From contig NZ_MVOL01000010.1 in the NCBI RefSeq assembly GCF_002018875.1, positions 230,032 to 294,031 of the forward strand: DNA of 64,000 bases, read 5' to 3'. Positions 24,752-34,432 of this stretch are shown one piece after another. The number at the start of each line of letters is the position of its first letter. The stretch's first letter is position 1. Below the pieces are notes generated by a model, which was not told the origin of the DNA, ran no database searches, and saw nothing but the letters and a program-made list of their open reading frames with translations. The position numbers and the translations under genes are program-made. Source of the stretch: Pseudomonas sp. MF4836 (GTDB lineage Bacteria; Pseudomonadota; Gammaproteobacteria; Pseudomonadales; Pseudomonadaceae).

Positions 24752-26104
24752 ATGTCTGACGGTTATCTTTCGTTCGTCAATTCCCCTTGGGGGCGCCGGC
24801 TCGCGCAAACCGCGGGCCTGCCGCAACCCTTGGCCCTGCAACGCCAGCGCGAGGGGCAGGGCGGCAATCTGGTCAACCCGGTGATTCTCGCTAGCGGGTC
24901 CGAGGGCCGGTTGCTGGGCGAGCTGCAACGGATCTTCGCCGCCACCGATACCGTGGCGGCCCAGGCGGCGAGCATCAAGGCGCCGTCCACGGTCAAGGTC
25001 CAGGGCGCGGTATTCGATGCCAGCGGCCTGCGCGATATCGCCCAGCTGGATGAGCTGTATCGCTTCTTCCATGCCAATGTGCGGCGCCTTGGCGCCCATG
25101 GCCGGGTGCTGGTGCTGGGCACGCCGCCCGAGCAGTGCAAGGAACTGGCGCAGGCCGTGGTGCAACGGGCCTTGGAAGGTTTTGTGCGTTCCCTGGGCAA
25201 GGAGCTGCGCCGGGCGATTACTGTGCAGTTGCTGTATGTGGAACCGGGGGCTGAGGCCGAGCTGGACAGCAGCCTGCGGTTCTTTTTGTCGCGACGTTCG
25301 GCCTACGTTTCGGGGCAGGTGGTGCGGATCGCCGAACCGGTGGACGTGCCCAAGCCCATCGCCTGGGACCAGCCCCTGGCCGGACGCCGGGCGCTGGTGA
25401 CCGGAGCCAGTCGCGGCATTGGCCTGGCCATCGCCCAGGTGCTGGCAGGCGAGGGCGCGCACGTGGTGTGCCTGGATATCCCGCAGAACGCAGCAGCCTT
25501 GCAGCAGGCGGCAACCGCGGTGGAGGGCAGCGCGCTGGCCCTGGACATCACCGCCGCCGAGGCCGGCAGCCAGTTGCTGGGGTTTGTCGGTGAGCATGGG
25601 GCGTTCGACATCGTGGTGCACAACGCCGGCATCACCCAGGACAAGACCCTGGCCAAGATGACCGAGGCGGCCTGGCGCCAGGTGCTGGCGGTCAATCTGG
25701 AGGCGCCGCTGCTGCTGAGCCAGGCGCTGCTGGAGGGCCAGGGCCTGAACCCGGGGGGGCGGATTGTCTGTGTGTCGTCGATCTCCGGGATCGCCGGCAA
25801 CCTCGGGCAGACCAACTACGCCACGTCCAAGGCCGGGGTGATTGGCCTGGTGCAAAGCCTGGCGCCTTTGGCGGCGCGGCAGCAGGTCACGGTCAATGGC
25901 GTGGCGCCGGGGTTTATCGAGACCCAGATGACCGCCAAGATCCCGTTGCTGATCCGCGAGGCCGGGCGCCGCATGAACTCACTGTCCCAGGGTGGGCAAG
26001 CGGTGGATGTGGCACAGACCATCGCCTGGCTGGCCCATCCGGCCTCGGGCGGGATCAATGGGCAGGTGGTCCGTGTCTGCGGCCAAAGCCTGCTGGGAGC
26101 CTGA
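24752..26104 (+). CDS. 3-oxoacyl-ACP/CoA reductase, high-molecular-weight FabG (FabG4-like)
   Basis: 450-residue SDR with an extra N-terminal half. The C-terminal half is a complete FabG: cofactor motif TGASRGIG (217-224), HNAGITQD, catalytic Tyr356 and Lys360 (YATSK) and a final GINGQVVRVCG. The N-terminal half (about 1-210) has a flavodoxin/Rossmann-like layout without a usable nucleotide motif, as in mycobacterial FabG4. In this operon it most likely works as a 3-hydroxyacyl-CoA dehydrogenase in beta-oxidation, using the enoyl hydratase (MaoC) next door. It starts 30 bases after fadE. Working direction is inferred from context. Confidence 0.86.
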   Translation: MSDGYLSFVNSPWGRRLAQTAGLPQPLALQRQREGQGGNLVNPVILASGSEGRLLGELQRIFAATDTVAAQAASIKAPSTVKVQGAVFDASGLRDIAQLDELYRFFHANVRRLGAHGRVLVLGTPPEQCKELAQAVVQRALEGFVRSLGKELRRAITVQLLYVEPGAEAELDSSLRFFLSRRSAYVSGQVVRIAEPVDVPKPIAWDQPLAGRRALVTGASRGIGLAIAQVLAGEGAHVVCLDIPQNAAALQQAATAVEGSALALDITAAEAGSQLLGFVGEHGAFDIVVHNAGITQDKTLAKMTEAAWRQVLAVNLEAPLLLSQALLEGQGLNPGGRIVCVSSISGIAGNLGQTNYATSKAGVIGLVQSLAPLAARQQVTVNGVAPGFIETQMTAKIPLLIREAGRRMNSLSQGGQAVDVAQTIAWLAHPASGGINGQVVRVCGQSLLGA

Positions 26105-26107
26105 GCC

Positions 26108-27001
26108 ATGACTGTCGACTCTGCCATTCGTATCATCGAGCCGCTGCCGTCCCGGGGCCAATTGCTCTACGACGGTCTGCGCAGCCTGCGCAAACCCAAG
26201 CCGGACGCTGCGCCGCCGTTGCCCGCCGAGCGCCTGGTACGCCCGGCGGTGGAGCTGCAGGCCGCAGAGGTGGCGCGCTACGCCCAGGCCTGCGGCTTTC
26301 GTCGCGAGCATGGGGTGCCGCTGTCGTTTCCCCACACCCTGGCCTTTCCCCTGCACCTGTTGCTGCTGACCCGCCCGAGCTTTGCCTACCCGGCCAGCGG
26401 CATGGTGCACCTGGCCAATCGCATTCGGCAGTACCAGCCCCTGGAAGAAGGCCAGGCCCTGCGCCTGGAAGTCTTCGCCGAACGCTGGCTGGCGCACCCC
26501 AAGGGCCAGGCACTGTCCATCGCCACCCGTGGCTACAGCAACGGCAGCCTGGTCTGGGAGGGCGACAGCCTGTACCTGCGCCGCGGGGTGGTGGCGCCGG
26601 TGGGCGAGCCCTGGCAAGGCGCCCTGGCACTGGCGCCGGAAGCATTGCGCCGCACTCAGCGCTGGACATTGCCGGCGGACCTGGGGCGGCGCTTCGCCAA
26701 GGTCAGCGGTGACTTCAACCCGATCCACACCTCCTGGCTGGGGGCACGCCTGTTCGGTTTTCGGCGGCCCATCGCCCATGGCATGTGGACCCTGGGTCGG
26801 GCCCTGGCAGCGCAGCAACCGCCCCAGGCACTGGAGGCGGCACAGCTGGAGTGCGAGTTCAAGCTGCCGATTTTCCTGCCGGCGGCGGTGACCTTGTGGA
26901 ACGCGCCGCCAAGCGGATCGCGGCATGAGTTTGAAGTGCGCAACCAGGCGGGCGACAAGCCGCACATGCGCGGGCTGTTTATTTGGGGAGCGGGGCAATG
27001 A
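26108..27001 (+). CDS. MaoC-family enoyl-CoA hydratase
   Basis: 297-residue hot-dog-fold hydratase. The (R)-hydratase motif is clear at residues 201-225: GDFNPIHTSWLGARLFG, with catalytic Asp202 and His207, then IAHGMW. The N-terminal half is a second, degenerate hot-dog domain, as in double-domain MaoC proteins. It begins 3 bases after the FabG-like stop, and its TGA overlaps the thiolase ATG (ATGA), so translation is coupled. With the FabG-like partner it would supply steps two and three of an (R)-specific beta-oxidation branch. Confidence 0.88.
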   Translation: MTVDSAIRIIEPLPSRGQLLYDGLRSLRKPKPDAAPPLPAERLVRPAVELQAAEVARYAQACGFRREHGVPLSFPHTLAFPLHLLLLTRPSFAYPASGMVHLANRIRQYQPLEEGQALRLEVFAERWLAHPKGQALSIATRGYSNGSLVWEGDSLYLRRGVVAPVGEPWQGALALAPEALRRTQRWTLPADLGRRFAKVSGDFNPIHTSWLGARLFGFRRPIAHGMWTLGRALAAQQPPQALEAAQLECEFKLPIFLPAAVTLWNAPPSGSRHEFEVRNQAGDKPHMRGLFIWGAGQ

Positions 27002-28296
27002 GTGAATACAGTTTCAACCCGGCGCCGGTGCGTCGGGTGGCGATCCTGGGAGGCAATCGGATTCCATTCGCCCGTTCGAACACGGTGTACGCCGACGACA
27101 GCAACCAGGACCTGCTGGTAGCAGCCCTGCAGGGCCTGGTGGATCGCTACGGCCTGCAAGGGCAGCGCCTGGGGGAGTTCGCCGCGGGGGCGGTGATCAA
27201 GCATTCCCGGGACTTCAACCTGGCGCGCGAGACCCTGCTGTCCACCACTCTGTCCGCGCAAACCCCGGCCTACGACGTGCAGCAGGCCTGTGGCACCGGG
27301 CTGGAGGCGGCGTTGCTGGTGGCCAACAAGATCGCCCTGGGGCAGATCGAAGTCGGGGTCGCCGGCGGTGCCGATACCACCTCCGATGCGCCGATCGGGA
27401 TCAATGAATCCATGCGCCGCACGCTGCTCCAGGCCAATCGGGCCAAGGGCGCTGGCAACAAGCTGCGGACCCTGCTCAAGGTGCGGCCGGCGATGTTTTT
27501 CAAACCCCTGCTGCCGCGCAATGGCGAACCGCGCACCGGGCTGTCCATGGGCGAGCACTGCGAAGAAATGGCCAAGCGCTGGCAGATCAAGCGCCTGGCC
27601 CAGGACGAACTGACCCTGAACAGCCATCGGCAGCTGGAGGCGGCCTATCAGCGTGGTTTCTTCAATGACCTGATCACCCCCTACCGTGGCCTGGCCCGGG
27701 ACAATAACCTGCGGGCCGATGCCAGCCTGGAAAAGCTTGCCGGCCTGAGCCCGGCCTACGACCGCCAGAACGGCACCCTGACCGCCGGCAATTCGACGCC
27801 CCTGACCGATGGCGCCTCGGTGGTGCTGCTGGCCAGTGAAGCGTGGGCGGCGGCGCACAACCTGCCGGTGCTGGCCTACCTGCGCACCGGGGAGACGGCG
27901 GCGGTGAACTTTGTCGACGGCTCCGAGGGCTTGCTGATGGCCCCGGCCTATGCCGTGCCGCGCATGCTGGCCCGGGAAGGCCTGAGCCTGCAGGACTTTG
28001 ATTTCTACGAGATTCACGAAGCCTTCGCGGCCCAGGTGCTGTGCACCCTCAAGGCCTGGGAAGACCCCGACTATTGCCGTGACCAGCTCGGGCTGGAGGC
28101 GCCCCTGGGCAGCATCGAGCGCAGCAAGCTCAACGTCAACGGCGGCTCCCTGGGTTGCGGTCATCCGTTTGCCGCCACCGGTGGGCGACAACTGGCGACC
28201 CTGGCCAAGGCCATCGCCGAGCGCGGTGGCGGCCGAGGCCTGATATCCATCTGTGCAGCAGGCGGGCTGGGTGTTACCGCCATCGTCGAAAAATAA
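26998..28296 (+). CDS. fadI: Acetyl-CoA C-acyltransferase (thiolase, FadI-like)
   Basis: 432-residue thiolase releasing acetyl-CoA from 3-oxoacyl-CoA. Active-site residues are visible: nucleophile Cys98 (QQACGTG), His340 (EIHEAFAAQ) and Cys387/His389 (LGCGHPFAATGGR). Length fits FadI-type degradative thiolases (about 430-440), longer than PhbA-type enzymes (about 390). The ATG at 26998 overlaps the previous stop; the frame extends five codons upstream, but ATGA coupling and the GGAGCGGGG before it favour this start. It is fourth in the operon. Confidence 0.9.
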   Translation: MSEYSFNPAPVRRVAILGGNRIPFARSNTVYADDSNQDLLVAALQGLVDRYGLQGQRLGEFAAGAVIKHSRDFNLARETLLSTTLSAQTPAYDVQQACGTGLEAALLVANKIALGQIEVGVAGGADTTSDAPIGINESMRRTLLQANRAKGAGNKLRTLLKVRPAMFFKPLLPRNGEPRTGLSMGEHCEEMAKRWQIKRLAQDELTLNSHRQLEAAYQRGFFNDLITPYRGLARDNNLRADASLEKLAGLSPAYDRQNGTLTAGNSTPLTDGASVVLLASEAWAAAHNLPVLAYLRTGETAAVNFVDGSEGLLMAPAYAVPRMLAREGLSLQDFDFYEIHEAFAAQVLCTLKAWEDPDYCRDQLGLEAPLGSIERSKLNVNGGSLGCGHPFAATGGRQLATLAKAIAERGGGRGLISICAAGGLGVTAIVEK

Positions 28297-28312
28297 CAAC
28301 AAGGAGACTGCC

Positions 28313-30016
28313 ATGAGTGTCGTAAGCCTGCACCCCGCTGAACGCATCTGGTTGAACGCTTATCTGCCGGGCGTGCCGACCGATATCGAAGCCGAGATCG
28401 ACCGCTACCCATCGCTGCGGGAAGTGTTCCTGGAGCATGTGGAGAAATACCGCCAGCGCGTGGCTTACGTCAGCATCGGCACCGAGATGGGCTATGACCA
28501 GTGGGAGAAACGGGTCTTTGCCTTCGCCGCCTGGCTGCAATCGAAGGGGGTGAAGAAGGGCGACCGGGTGGCGCTGATGATGCCCAACTGCCTGCAATAC
28601 CCGATCTGCCTGTTCGGCACCCTGTTGGTCGGGGCGGTGGTGGTCAACGTCAACCCGCTGTACACCGCCCATGAACTCCGGCACCTGCTCAAAGACAGCG
28701 GCGCCGAGACCGTGGTCATCTTTGAAAACTTCGCCCACACCCTGGAGCAGGCGCTGCCCGGCAGCCGCCTGAAAAACATCGTGGTTGCCGCCATTGGCGA
28801 CCTGCTGGGCACCTTCAAGGGCGCGGCGCTGAACTTTGCCCTGCGCCACGTGCAAAAACAGGTGCCGCGCTTCAACCTGCCGGGGTCGATCCGCTTCCCG
28901 CAGCTGATGAAACTGGCCAGCGTGCTCAGCCATCAACCGGTTGCGCTCAAGCACGACGACATCGCCTTTTTGCAGTACACCGGCGGCACCACCGGCGATG
29001 CCAAGGGCGCGATGCTGACCCATCGCAATATCCTGGCCAACCTGATGCAGGCCAAGGCCTGGGTCGGCAATCAGTTGGACGAGAACCAGCAGGAAACCAA
29101 CGTCACCCTGTTGCCGCTGTACCACGTGCTGTCGCTGACGGTGAACTGCCTGATGTTCATGTGCCTGGGCGGGCGCAATATCCTGATCGCCAACCCCCGG
29201 GACGTGAAGCGGGTGCAGATGATCCTGCGCAAAGAGAAGTTCAGCGGCATTGTCGGGGTCAACACCCTGTTCAACGGTCTGCTGGAAAACGAGGAGTTTC
29301 GCGGCCGGGATTTTTCCGGGCTGAAACTGGCAATCGCCGGCGGCATGGCGACCCATACGGCGGTGGCCCGGCGCTGGAAAGAGGTGACCGGGGTGCCGAT
29401 CATCGAAGGTTACGGCCTGACCGAGTGTTCGCCGGTGGTGAGCATCAGCCCGATCGACATTGCGCGCATGCGCGAGGGGGATTTCACCGGCACCATCGGC
29501 GTACCGCTGCCGTCGACCTGGGTGCGGTTCGTGCGTGAAGACGGTGAACTGGCGGACCTTGGCGAGGAGGGCGAATTGCAGGTGCGCGGGCCCCAGGTGA
29601 TGAAGGGCTACTGGCAGCGCCCGGATGAAACCGCCAAAGTCCTGGACCGCCATGGCTGGCTGTCCACCGGTGACATCGGGGTGATGAACGAGCAGGGGTT
29701 CATCCGCCTGGTGGACCGCAAGAAAGACATGATTCTGGTCTCGGGTTTCAACGTCTACCCCAACGAGATCGAAGACGTGGTGGCCCTGCACCCGGGAGTG
29801 GCCGAAGTGGCGGCGATCGGCGTCGAGGACGGGGTAAGCGGCGAGAAGGTGAAGATCTTCGTGGTGCGCAAAGACCCCAACCTGACCCAGGAACAGCTGC
29901 TGGCCCACTGCCGCGAATACCTCACGGGCTACAAGGTGCCGCGTTTCGTCGAGTTCCGCACCGAAGAGTTGCCCAAGACCACGGTGGGCAAGGTGCTGCG
30001 TAGAGCCCTGCGCTAG
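28313..30016 (+). CDS. fadD: Long-chain fatty-acid--CoA ligase (FadD-like)
   Basis: 567-residue AMP-forming acyl-CoA synthetase that activates fatty acids at the membrane. The P-loop motif YTGGTTGDAKGAMLTH (about 221-236), the GYGLTECSPV motif and STGDIGVMNEQGFIRLVDRKKDMI with VSGFNVYPNEIE are all canonical, and the catalytic Lys is near the end (KTTVGKVLRRALR). AAGGAG stands 7 bases before ATG 28313. It closes the five-gene beta-oxidation operon, which would feed the products of alkane oxidation into acetyl-CoA. Pseudomonas carries several fadD paralogs; this one is not necessarily fadD1 or fadD2. Confidence 0.92.
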   Translation: MSVVSLHPAERIWLNAYLPGVPTDIEAEIDRYPSLREVFLEHVEKYRQRVAYVSIGTEMGYDQWEKRVFAFAAWLQSKGVKKGDRVALMMPNCLQYPICLFGTLLVGAVVVNVNPLYTAHELRHLLKDSGAETVVIFENFAHTLEQALPGSRLKNIVVAAIGDLLGTFKGAALNFALRHVQKQVPRFNLPGSIRFPQLMKLASVLSHQPVALKHDDIAFLQYTGGTTGDAKGAMLTHRNILANLMQAKAWVGNQLDENQQETNVTLLPLYHVLSLTVNCLMFMCLGGRNILIANPRDVKRVQMILRKEKFSGIVGVNTLFNGLLENEEFRGRDFSGLKLAIAGGMATHTAVARRWKEVTGVPIIEGYGLTECSPVVSISPIDIARMREGDFTGTIGVPLPSTWVRFVREDGELADLGEEGELQVRGPQVMKGYWQRPDETAKVLDRHGWLSTGDIGVMNEQGFIRLVDRKKDMILVSGFNVYPNEIEDVVALHPGVAEVAAIGVEDGVSGEKVKIFVVRKDPNLTQEQLLAHCREYLTGYKVPRFVEFRTEELPKTTVGKVLRRALR

Positions 30017-30068
30017 GGGGGGGCGCTGTTGCAGGCTCGGGCCGCGTTCGGACGCTGGCCCTCAAGAC

Positions 30069-30098
30069 CGCCGCAAGGCACCAGGTGTGCCTGCGGCG
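30069..30098. terminator. Hairpin between convergent fadD and RND genes
   Basis: CGCCGCAAGGCAC-CAGGT-GTGCCTGCGGCG pairs over 12 bases with one bulged A. It lies between two convergent genes and could serve both strands. No T-run follows on either side, so efficiency is uncertain. Confidence 0.55.
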
Positions 30099-30113
30099 TC
30101 CCCCATGACCCGC

Positions 30114-33100
30114 TCAATCGTCGGTTTTGCGGCGCCCCACCAGTTTCATCACCACCACAAAGAACACTGGCACGAAGATCACCGCCAGGGTCGCGGTGAT
30201 CATGCCGCCGATCACCCCGGTGCCGATGGCTTGCTGGCTTGCCGAGCTGGCGCCGGTGGCGATGGCCAGGGGCACCACGCCGAGGATAAACGCCAGGGAG
30301 GTCATGACAATCGGCCGCAGCCGCAGGCGCGCCGCTTGCACCGTGGCATCCACCAGGTCGTGGCCTTCGTCGTACAGGCTCTTGGCGAACTCGATGATCA
30401 GGATCGCGTTCTTCGCCGACAGGCCAATGATGGTGATCAGCCCGACCTTGAAGAACACATCGTTGGGCATGCCGCGCAAGGACACCGCCAACACCGCGCC
30501 CAGCACCCCCAGTGGCACCACCAGCAGCACCGACGTCGGGATCGACCAGCTTTCATACAGCGCCGCCAGGCACAGGAACACGATCAACAGCGACAGCCCC
30601 AGGAGCATCGGCGCCTGGCTGCCCGACAGGCGTTCCTGCAGCGACAGCCCGGTCCACTCTTGGCCCAGCCCGGTCGGCAGTTGCGCCACCAGGCGCTGTA
30701 CTTCGGCCATGGCTTCGCCGGTGCTGTGGCCCGGGGCCGGTTCGCCGGAAATGCTGATCGCCGGGTAGCCGTTGTAGCGGGTCAGCTGCGCCGGGCCCTG
30801 GACCCAGTGCGCGCGGACGAAGGCCGACAGCGGCACCATCTTCCCGGCGTTGTTGCGCACGTGGATCTTCATCAGGTCGGCAACCTGGCTGCGCTGATCG
30901 CCTTCGGCCTGGACCACCACCCGCTGCATGCGGCCCTGGTTGGGGAAGTCATTGATATAGGCCGAACCAATGGCCGTGGACAGCACGTTGCCGATATCGG
31001 CAAAGGAAATGCCCAGGGCGTTGGCCTGCTTGCGGTCCACCTCCAATTGCACCTGAGGCGCTTCGGCCAGGGCGCTTTCGCGGACGTTGGTCAGGATCGG
31101 GCTTTTTTCCGCCGCCGCCAGCAACTCGCTGCGCGCTGCCATCAACGCCGCATGCCCCAGGCCGCCGCGGTCCTGCAAGCGGAACTCGAAGCCGCTGGAG
31201 GTGCCCAGGCCGTCGATGGGCGGCGGCAACACGGCGTAGGCCACCGCGTCCTTGATCTCGCTGAGGGCCGCGTTGGCCCGATCGGCAATCGACATCGCCG
31301 AATCGTCGCTGCCCCGGGACGACCAGTCCTTGAGGGTGGTAAAGGCCAGCGCCGCGTTCTGCCCGCTGCCGGAGAAGCTGAAGCCAAGGATCACCGTGCT
31401 GTCGCCAACCCCGGGTTCACCGGCGTTGTGCGCTTCGATCTGTTCCACCACCTGCACCGTGCGGTTCTTGCTGGCACCGGGTGGCAACTGGATATCGGTG
31501 ATGGTGTAGCCCTGGTCTTCCACCGGCAGGAACGAGGAGGGCAGGCGGCTGAACAGCAGTCCCAGGCCCACCAGTAGCACGCCATACACCAGCAGGTAGC
31601 GTCCGCTGCGTTTCAGCGCGTGCACCACCCAGCTCTGGTAACCCTCGCTCAGGCGTTCAAAGCGGCGGTTGAACCAGCCGAAGAAACCACGTTTTTCGTG
31701 GTGCTCGCCCTTGGCCAGGGGCTTGAGCAGGGTCGCGCATAGCGCCGGGGTCAGGGTCAGGGCGAGAAAGGCCGAGAACAGGATCGAGGTCGCCATCGAC
31801 AGCGAGAACTGCTGATAGATCACCCCCACCGAACCCGGCATGAACGCCATGGGGATAAACACTGCCACCAGCACCAGGGTGATGCCGACAATGGCCCCGG
31901 TGATCTGCTGCATGGCCTTGCGCGTGGCCTCCTTGGGCGACAGGCCCTCGTTGGCCATGATCCGTTCGACGTTCTCCACCACCACAATGGCGTCATCCAC
32001 CAGGATGCCGATGGCCAGCACCATGCCGAACATGGTCAGCACGTTGATCGAGAAACCCAGCAGCAACATGGTGGCAAAGGTGCCCATCAGCGCCACGGGC
32101 ACTACCAAGGTCGGGATCAGGGTGTAGCGGATGTTCTGCAGGAACAGGAACATCACCGCGAACACCAGCACCATGGCTTCGACCAGGGTGTAGACCACTT
32201 TGGTGATCGAGACCTTGACGAAGGGCGAGGTGTCATAGGGGATCTTGTATTCCACACCGGCCGGGAAGTAGCGCGCCAGTTCGTCCATTTTCGCCCGCAC
32301 CCGGGTCGCGGTGCTCAGGGCATTGGCCCCGGGAGTCAGCTGCACGCTGACCGCAGTCGACGGCTTGCCGTTCAGGCGCGTGGAAAACTGATACTCCTGG
32401 CTGCCGATCTCGACCCGTGCCACATCGCCGATGCGCACGGTAGAACCGTCCTGATTGGCCCGCAGCACGATGTCGGCGAACTCTTGGGGCGTCGACAGCT
32501 GGCCCTTGACCAGGATCGAGGCGGTGATTTCCTGGGTCGAGCGGGTCGGCAGGTCACCAATGCTGCCGGCCGAGACCTGGGCATTCTGCGCGGCGATGGC
32601 GGCGCTGACATCGGCCGGGGTCAGGTTGAAGCCGATCAGTTTCTGCGGGTCGACCCAGATGCGCATCGCCCGTTCGGACCCATAAAGCTGCGCCTTGCCG
32701 ACGCCATCCAGGCGGCGGATCTCGTTCATCACGTTGCGCGCCAGGTAGTCGCTCAGGGCCACGTCATCCAGGCGTCCGTCGCTGGAGGTCAGGGTGATCA
32801 GCAGCAGAAAGCCCGCCGAAACCTTTTCCACCTGCAGGCCTTGCTGGGTCACGGCCTGGGGCAGGCGTGGCTCGACCGCCTTGAGCCGGTTCTGCACGTC
32901 GACCTGGGCCATCTCCGGGTTGGTCCCGGGCTGGAAGGTGGCGGTGATGGTGGCGCTGCCGAGACTGCTCTGGGATTCGAAATACAGCAGGTGATCGGCG
33001 CCGTTGAGTTCCTGTTCGATCAGGCTGACCACGCTTTCGTCCAGGGTCTGGGCCGAGGCGCCGGGGTAGGTGGCGTAAATTTCCACCTGCGGCGGGGCGA

Positions 33101-33212
33101 CGTTGGGGTATTGCGCCACCGGCAATTGCGGAATGGCCAGGGCACCGGCCAGCAGGATGAACATCGCGACCACCCAGGCGAATACCGGACGGTCGATAAA
33201 GAATTGCGGCAT
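30114..33212 (-). CDS. RND efflux pump, inner-membrane permease (HAE1 family)
   Basis: 1032-residue proton-driven multidrug exporter. It has the N-terminal FIDRPVFAWVVAMFILLAG, paired periplasmic loops, and the TM4 motif GILVDDAIVVVENVERI that carries the proton-relay Asp pair, with a matching repeat ending FAKSLYDEGHDLVDAT. Twelve transmembrane segments are expected. It begins 12 bases after its adaptor gene. No outer-membrane factor gene is present, so it must borrow one such as OprM. The divergent OmpR-type two-component system suggests the same arrangement as the MexMN pump of Pseudomonas aeruginosa, but I cannot prove orthology. Confidence 0.92.
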   Translation of the reverse strand: MPQFFIDRPVFAWVVAMFILLAGALAIPQLPVAQYPNVAPPQVEIYATYPGASAQTLDESVVSLIEQELNGADHLLYFESQSSLGSATITATFQPGTNPEMAQVDVQNRLKAVEPRLPQAVTQQGLQVEKVSAGFLLLITLTSSDGRLDDVALSDYLARNVMNEIRRLDGVGKAQLYGSERAMRIWVDPQKLIGFNLTPADVSAAIAAQNAQVSAGSIGDLPTRSTQEITASILVKGQLSTPQEFADIVLRANQDGSTVRIGDVARVEIGSQEYQFSTRLNGKPSTAVSVQLTPGANALSTATRVRAKMDELARYFPAGVEYKIPYDTSPFVKVSITKVVYTLVEAMVLVFAVMFLFLQNIRYTLIPTLVVPVALMGTFATMLLLGFSINVLTMFGMVLAIGILVDDAIVVVENVERIMANEGLSPKEATRKAMQQITGAIVGITLVLVAVFIPMAFMPGSVGVIYQQFSLSMATSILFSAFLALTLTPALCATLLKPLAKGEHHEKRGFFGWFNRRFERLSEGYQSWVVHALKRSGRYLLVYGVLLVGLGLLFSRLPSSFLPVEDQGYTITDIQLPPGASKNRTVQVVEQIEAHNAGEPGVGDSTVILGFSFSGSGQNAALAFTTLKDWSSRGSDDSAMSIADRANAALSEIKDAVAYAVLPPPIDGLGTSSGFEFRLQDRGGLGHAALMAARSELLAAAEKSPILTNVRESALAEAPQVQLEVDRKQANALGISFADIGNVLSTAIGSAYINDFPNQGRMQRVVVQAEGDQRSQVADLMKIHVRNNAGKMVPLSAFVRAHWVQGPAQLTRYNGYPAISISGEPAPGHSTGEAMAEVQRLVAQLPTGLGQEWTGLSLQERLSGSQAPMLLGLSLLIVFLCLAALYESWSIPTSVLLVVPLGVLGAVLAVSLRGMPNDVFFKVGLITIIGLSAKNAILIIEFAKSLYDEGHDLVDATVQAARLRLRPIVMTSLAFILGVVPLAIATGASSASQQAIGTGVIGGMITATLAVIFVPVFFVVVMKLVGRRKTDD

Positions 33213-33224
33213 GGGGGTTCCTAC

Positions 33225-34379
33225 CTACTGAGCAGCCTGGGCGAGGGGGAGAGGGCTGTCGTCGATCTGTACCTGCTCGCCGGGGCGGGCGTGTTGCAGG
33301 CCTTCAACCACAATGCGGTCACCGGGTTTCAAGCCCTGGGTGACGATCCAGCGGTCCTGCTGCACCTGGCCCAGTTGCACCGGGTGCTGGCTGACGCGCA
33401 GGTCGCTGTCCACCAGCAGCACCTGGGCGATGCCGGCGCTGTCGCGCAGGATGGCCCGCTGCGGCACGCTGATGCCTTGCTGGTTCACCGCCTGTTCCAG
33501 GCGCACCCGGACAAAGCTGCCGGGCAGCAGGTCAAGGTCAGGGTTGGGGAATTCGCTGCGCAGGATAATCTGCCCGGTGCTGGGGTCGACGCTGATATCG
33601 GCGAACAACAGCTTGCCCGGCAGCGGGTAGAGGCTGCCGTCGTCCTGGATCAGGGTAGCCTTGGCCTGGTCCTGGCCGACCTGCTGCAACTGCCCGGCAC
33701 GGAAGGCCCGGCGCAGGTCATTGAGTTCGCGGGTCGACTGGGTCAGGTCGGCATGGATCGGGTCCAGCTGCTGGATCAGCGCCAGGGGCGTGGTTTCGTT
33801 CTGCCCGACCAGTGCGCCTTCAGTCACCAGGGCGCGGCCGACGCGGCCGGAAATCGGCGCAGTGACGGTGGCGTAGCCCAGGTTGAGCCGGGCCCGCTGT
33901 ACCGCCGCCTGATTGGCCGCGACCTCAGCGGCGGTCTGGCGGGCATTGGCCCGGGCGTTGTCGTACTCCTGGCCGCTGATGGCCTGGTCGTCGACCAGTT
34001 GGGCGTAGCGCTGTTCCTGCAAGCGTGCCTGGAACGCATTGGCTTCAGCCTTGCGCAGGCTGGCCAGGGCGCTGTCGAGGTCGGCCTTGAACGGCGCCGG
34101 GTCGATGCGGAACAGCACCTGGCCCTGCTTGACGTCACTGCCCTCGCGGAAGGTGCGTTGCAGCACCACGCCGGCCACCCGGGCGCGGACCTCGGCGATG
34201 CGCGGCGCGGCAATCCGCCCGCTCAGCTCACTGCTGATCGACAGCGGCCGGGCCTCGATGGTTTCAACCCGGACTTTGGCCGCTGGCGGTTGTTGTTCAC
34301 TGTCGGCGGAAGGGCCACAGGCGCTCAGGGTCACGGCCAGGGCGACCAGGCCAAGTTGCGCAAACAGGTTTTTCGACAT
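33225..34379 (-). CDS. RND efflux periplasmic adaptor (membrane fusion lipoprotein)
   Basis: 384-residue periplasmic adaptor linking the RND permease to an outer-membrane channel. The signal peptide ends in a lipobox LSACG (about residues 18-22), so it is lipid-anchored. A lipoyl/barrel-sandwich hybrid (RVAGVVLQRTFREGSDVKQGQVLFRID), a helical hairpin (about 95-160) and the second half-motif ATVTAPISGRVGRALVTEGALV are present. I use ATG 34379, which starts the lipoprotein signal; the frame to 34418 has no better ribosome site. It is the first gene of the pump operon, transcribed away from the two-component genes. Confidence 0.9.
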   Translation of the reverse strand: MSKNLFAQLGLVALAVTLSACGPSADSEQQPPAAKVRVETIEARPLSISSELSGRIAAPRIAEVRARVAGVVLQRTFREGSDVKQGQVLFRIDPAPFKADLDSALASLRKAEANAFQARLQEQRYAQLVDDQAISGQEYDNARANARQTAAEVAANQAAVQRARLNLGYATVTAPISGRVGRALVTEGALVGQNETTPLALIQQLDPIHADLTQSTRELNDLRRAFRAGQLQQVGQDQAKATLIQDDGSLYPLPGKLLFADISVDPSTGQIILRSEFPNPDLDLLPGSFVRVRLEQAVNQQGISVPQRAILRDSAGIAQVLLVDSDLRVSQHPVQLGQVQQDRWIVTQGLKPGDRIVVEGLQHARPGEQVQIDDSPLPLAQAAQ

Positions 34380-34432
34380 GCTGATACCCCAATAATGACC
34401 CCGGCATGCTAAGGGCAAGGGTCAAGGGGCGC

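Noticed and set aside
22184..25855. 1223-codon open frame on the minus strand
   Set aside because: It is antisense to fadE and the FabG-like gene, has low-complexity Gly/Gln/His-rich composition and no domain; a GC-rich shadow frame.
30016..30025. G-run after the fadD stop as a functional element
   Set aside because: A simple homopolymer run of G; no partner structure or conservation evidence.
30114..34379. Naming the pump mexMN
   Set aside because: The neighbouring two-component system fits, but without a comparison I cannot separate MexN from other HAE1 permeases.
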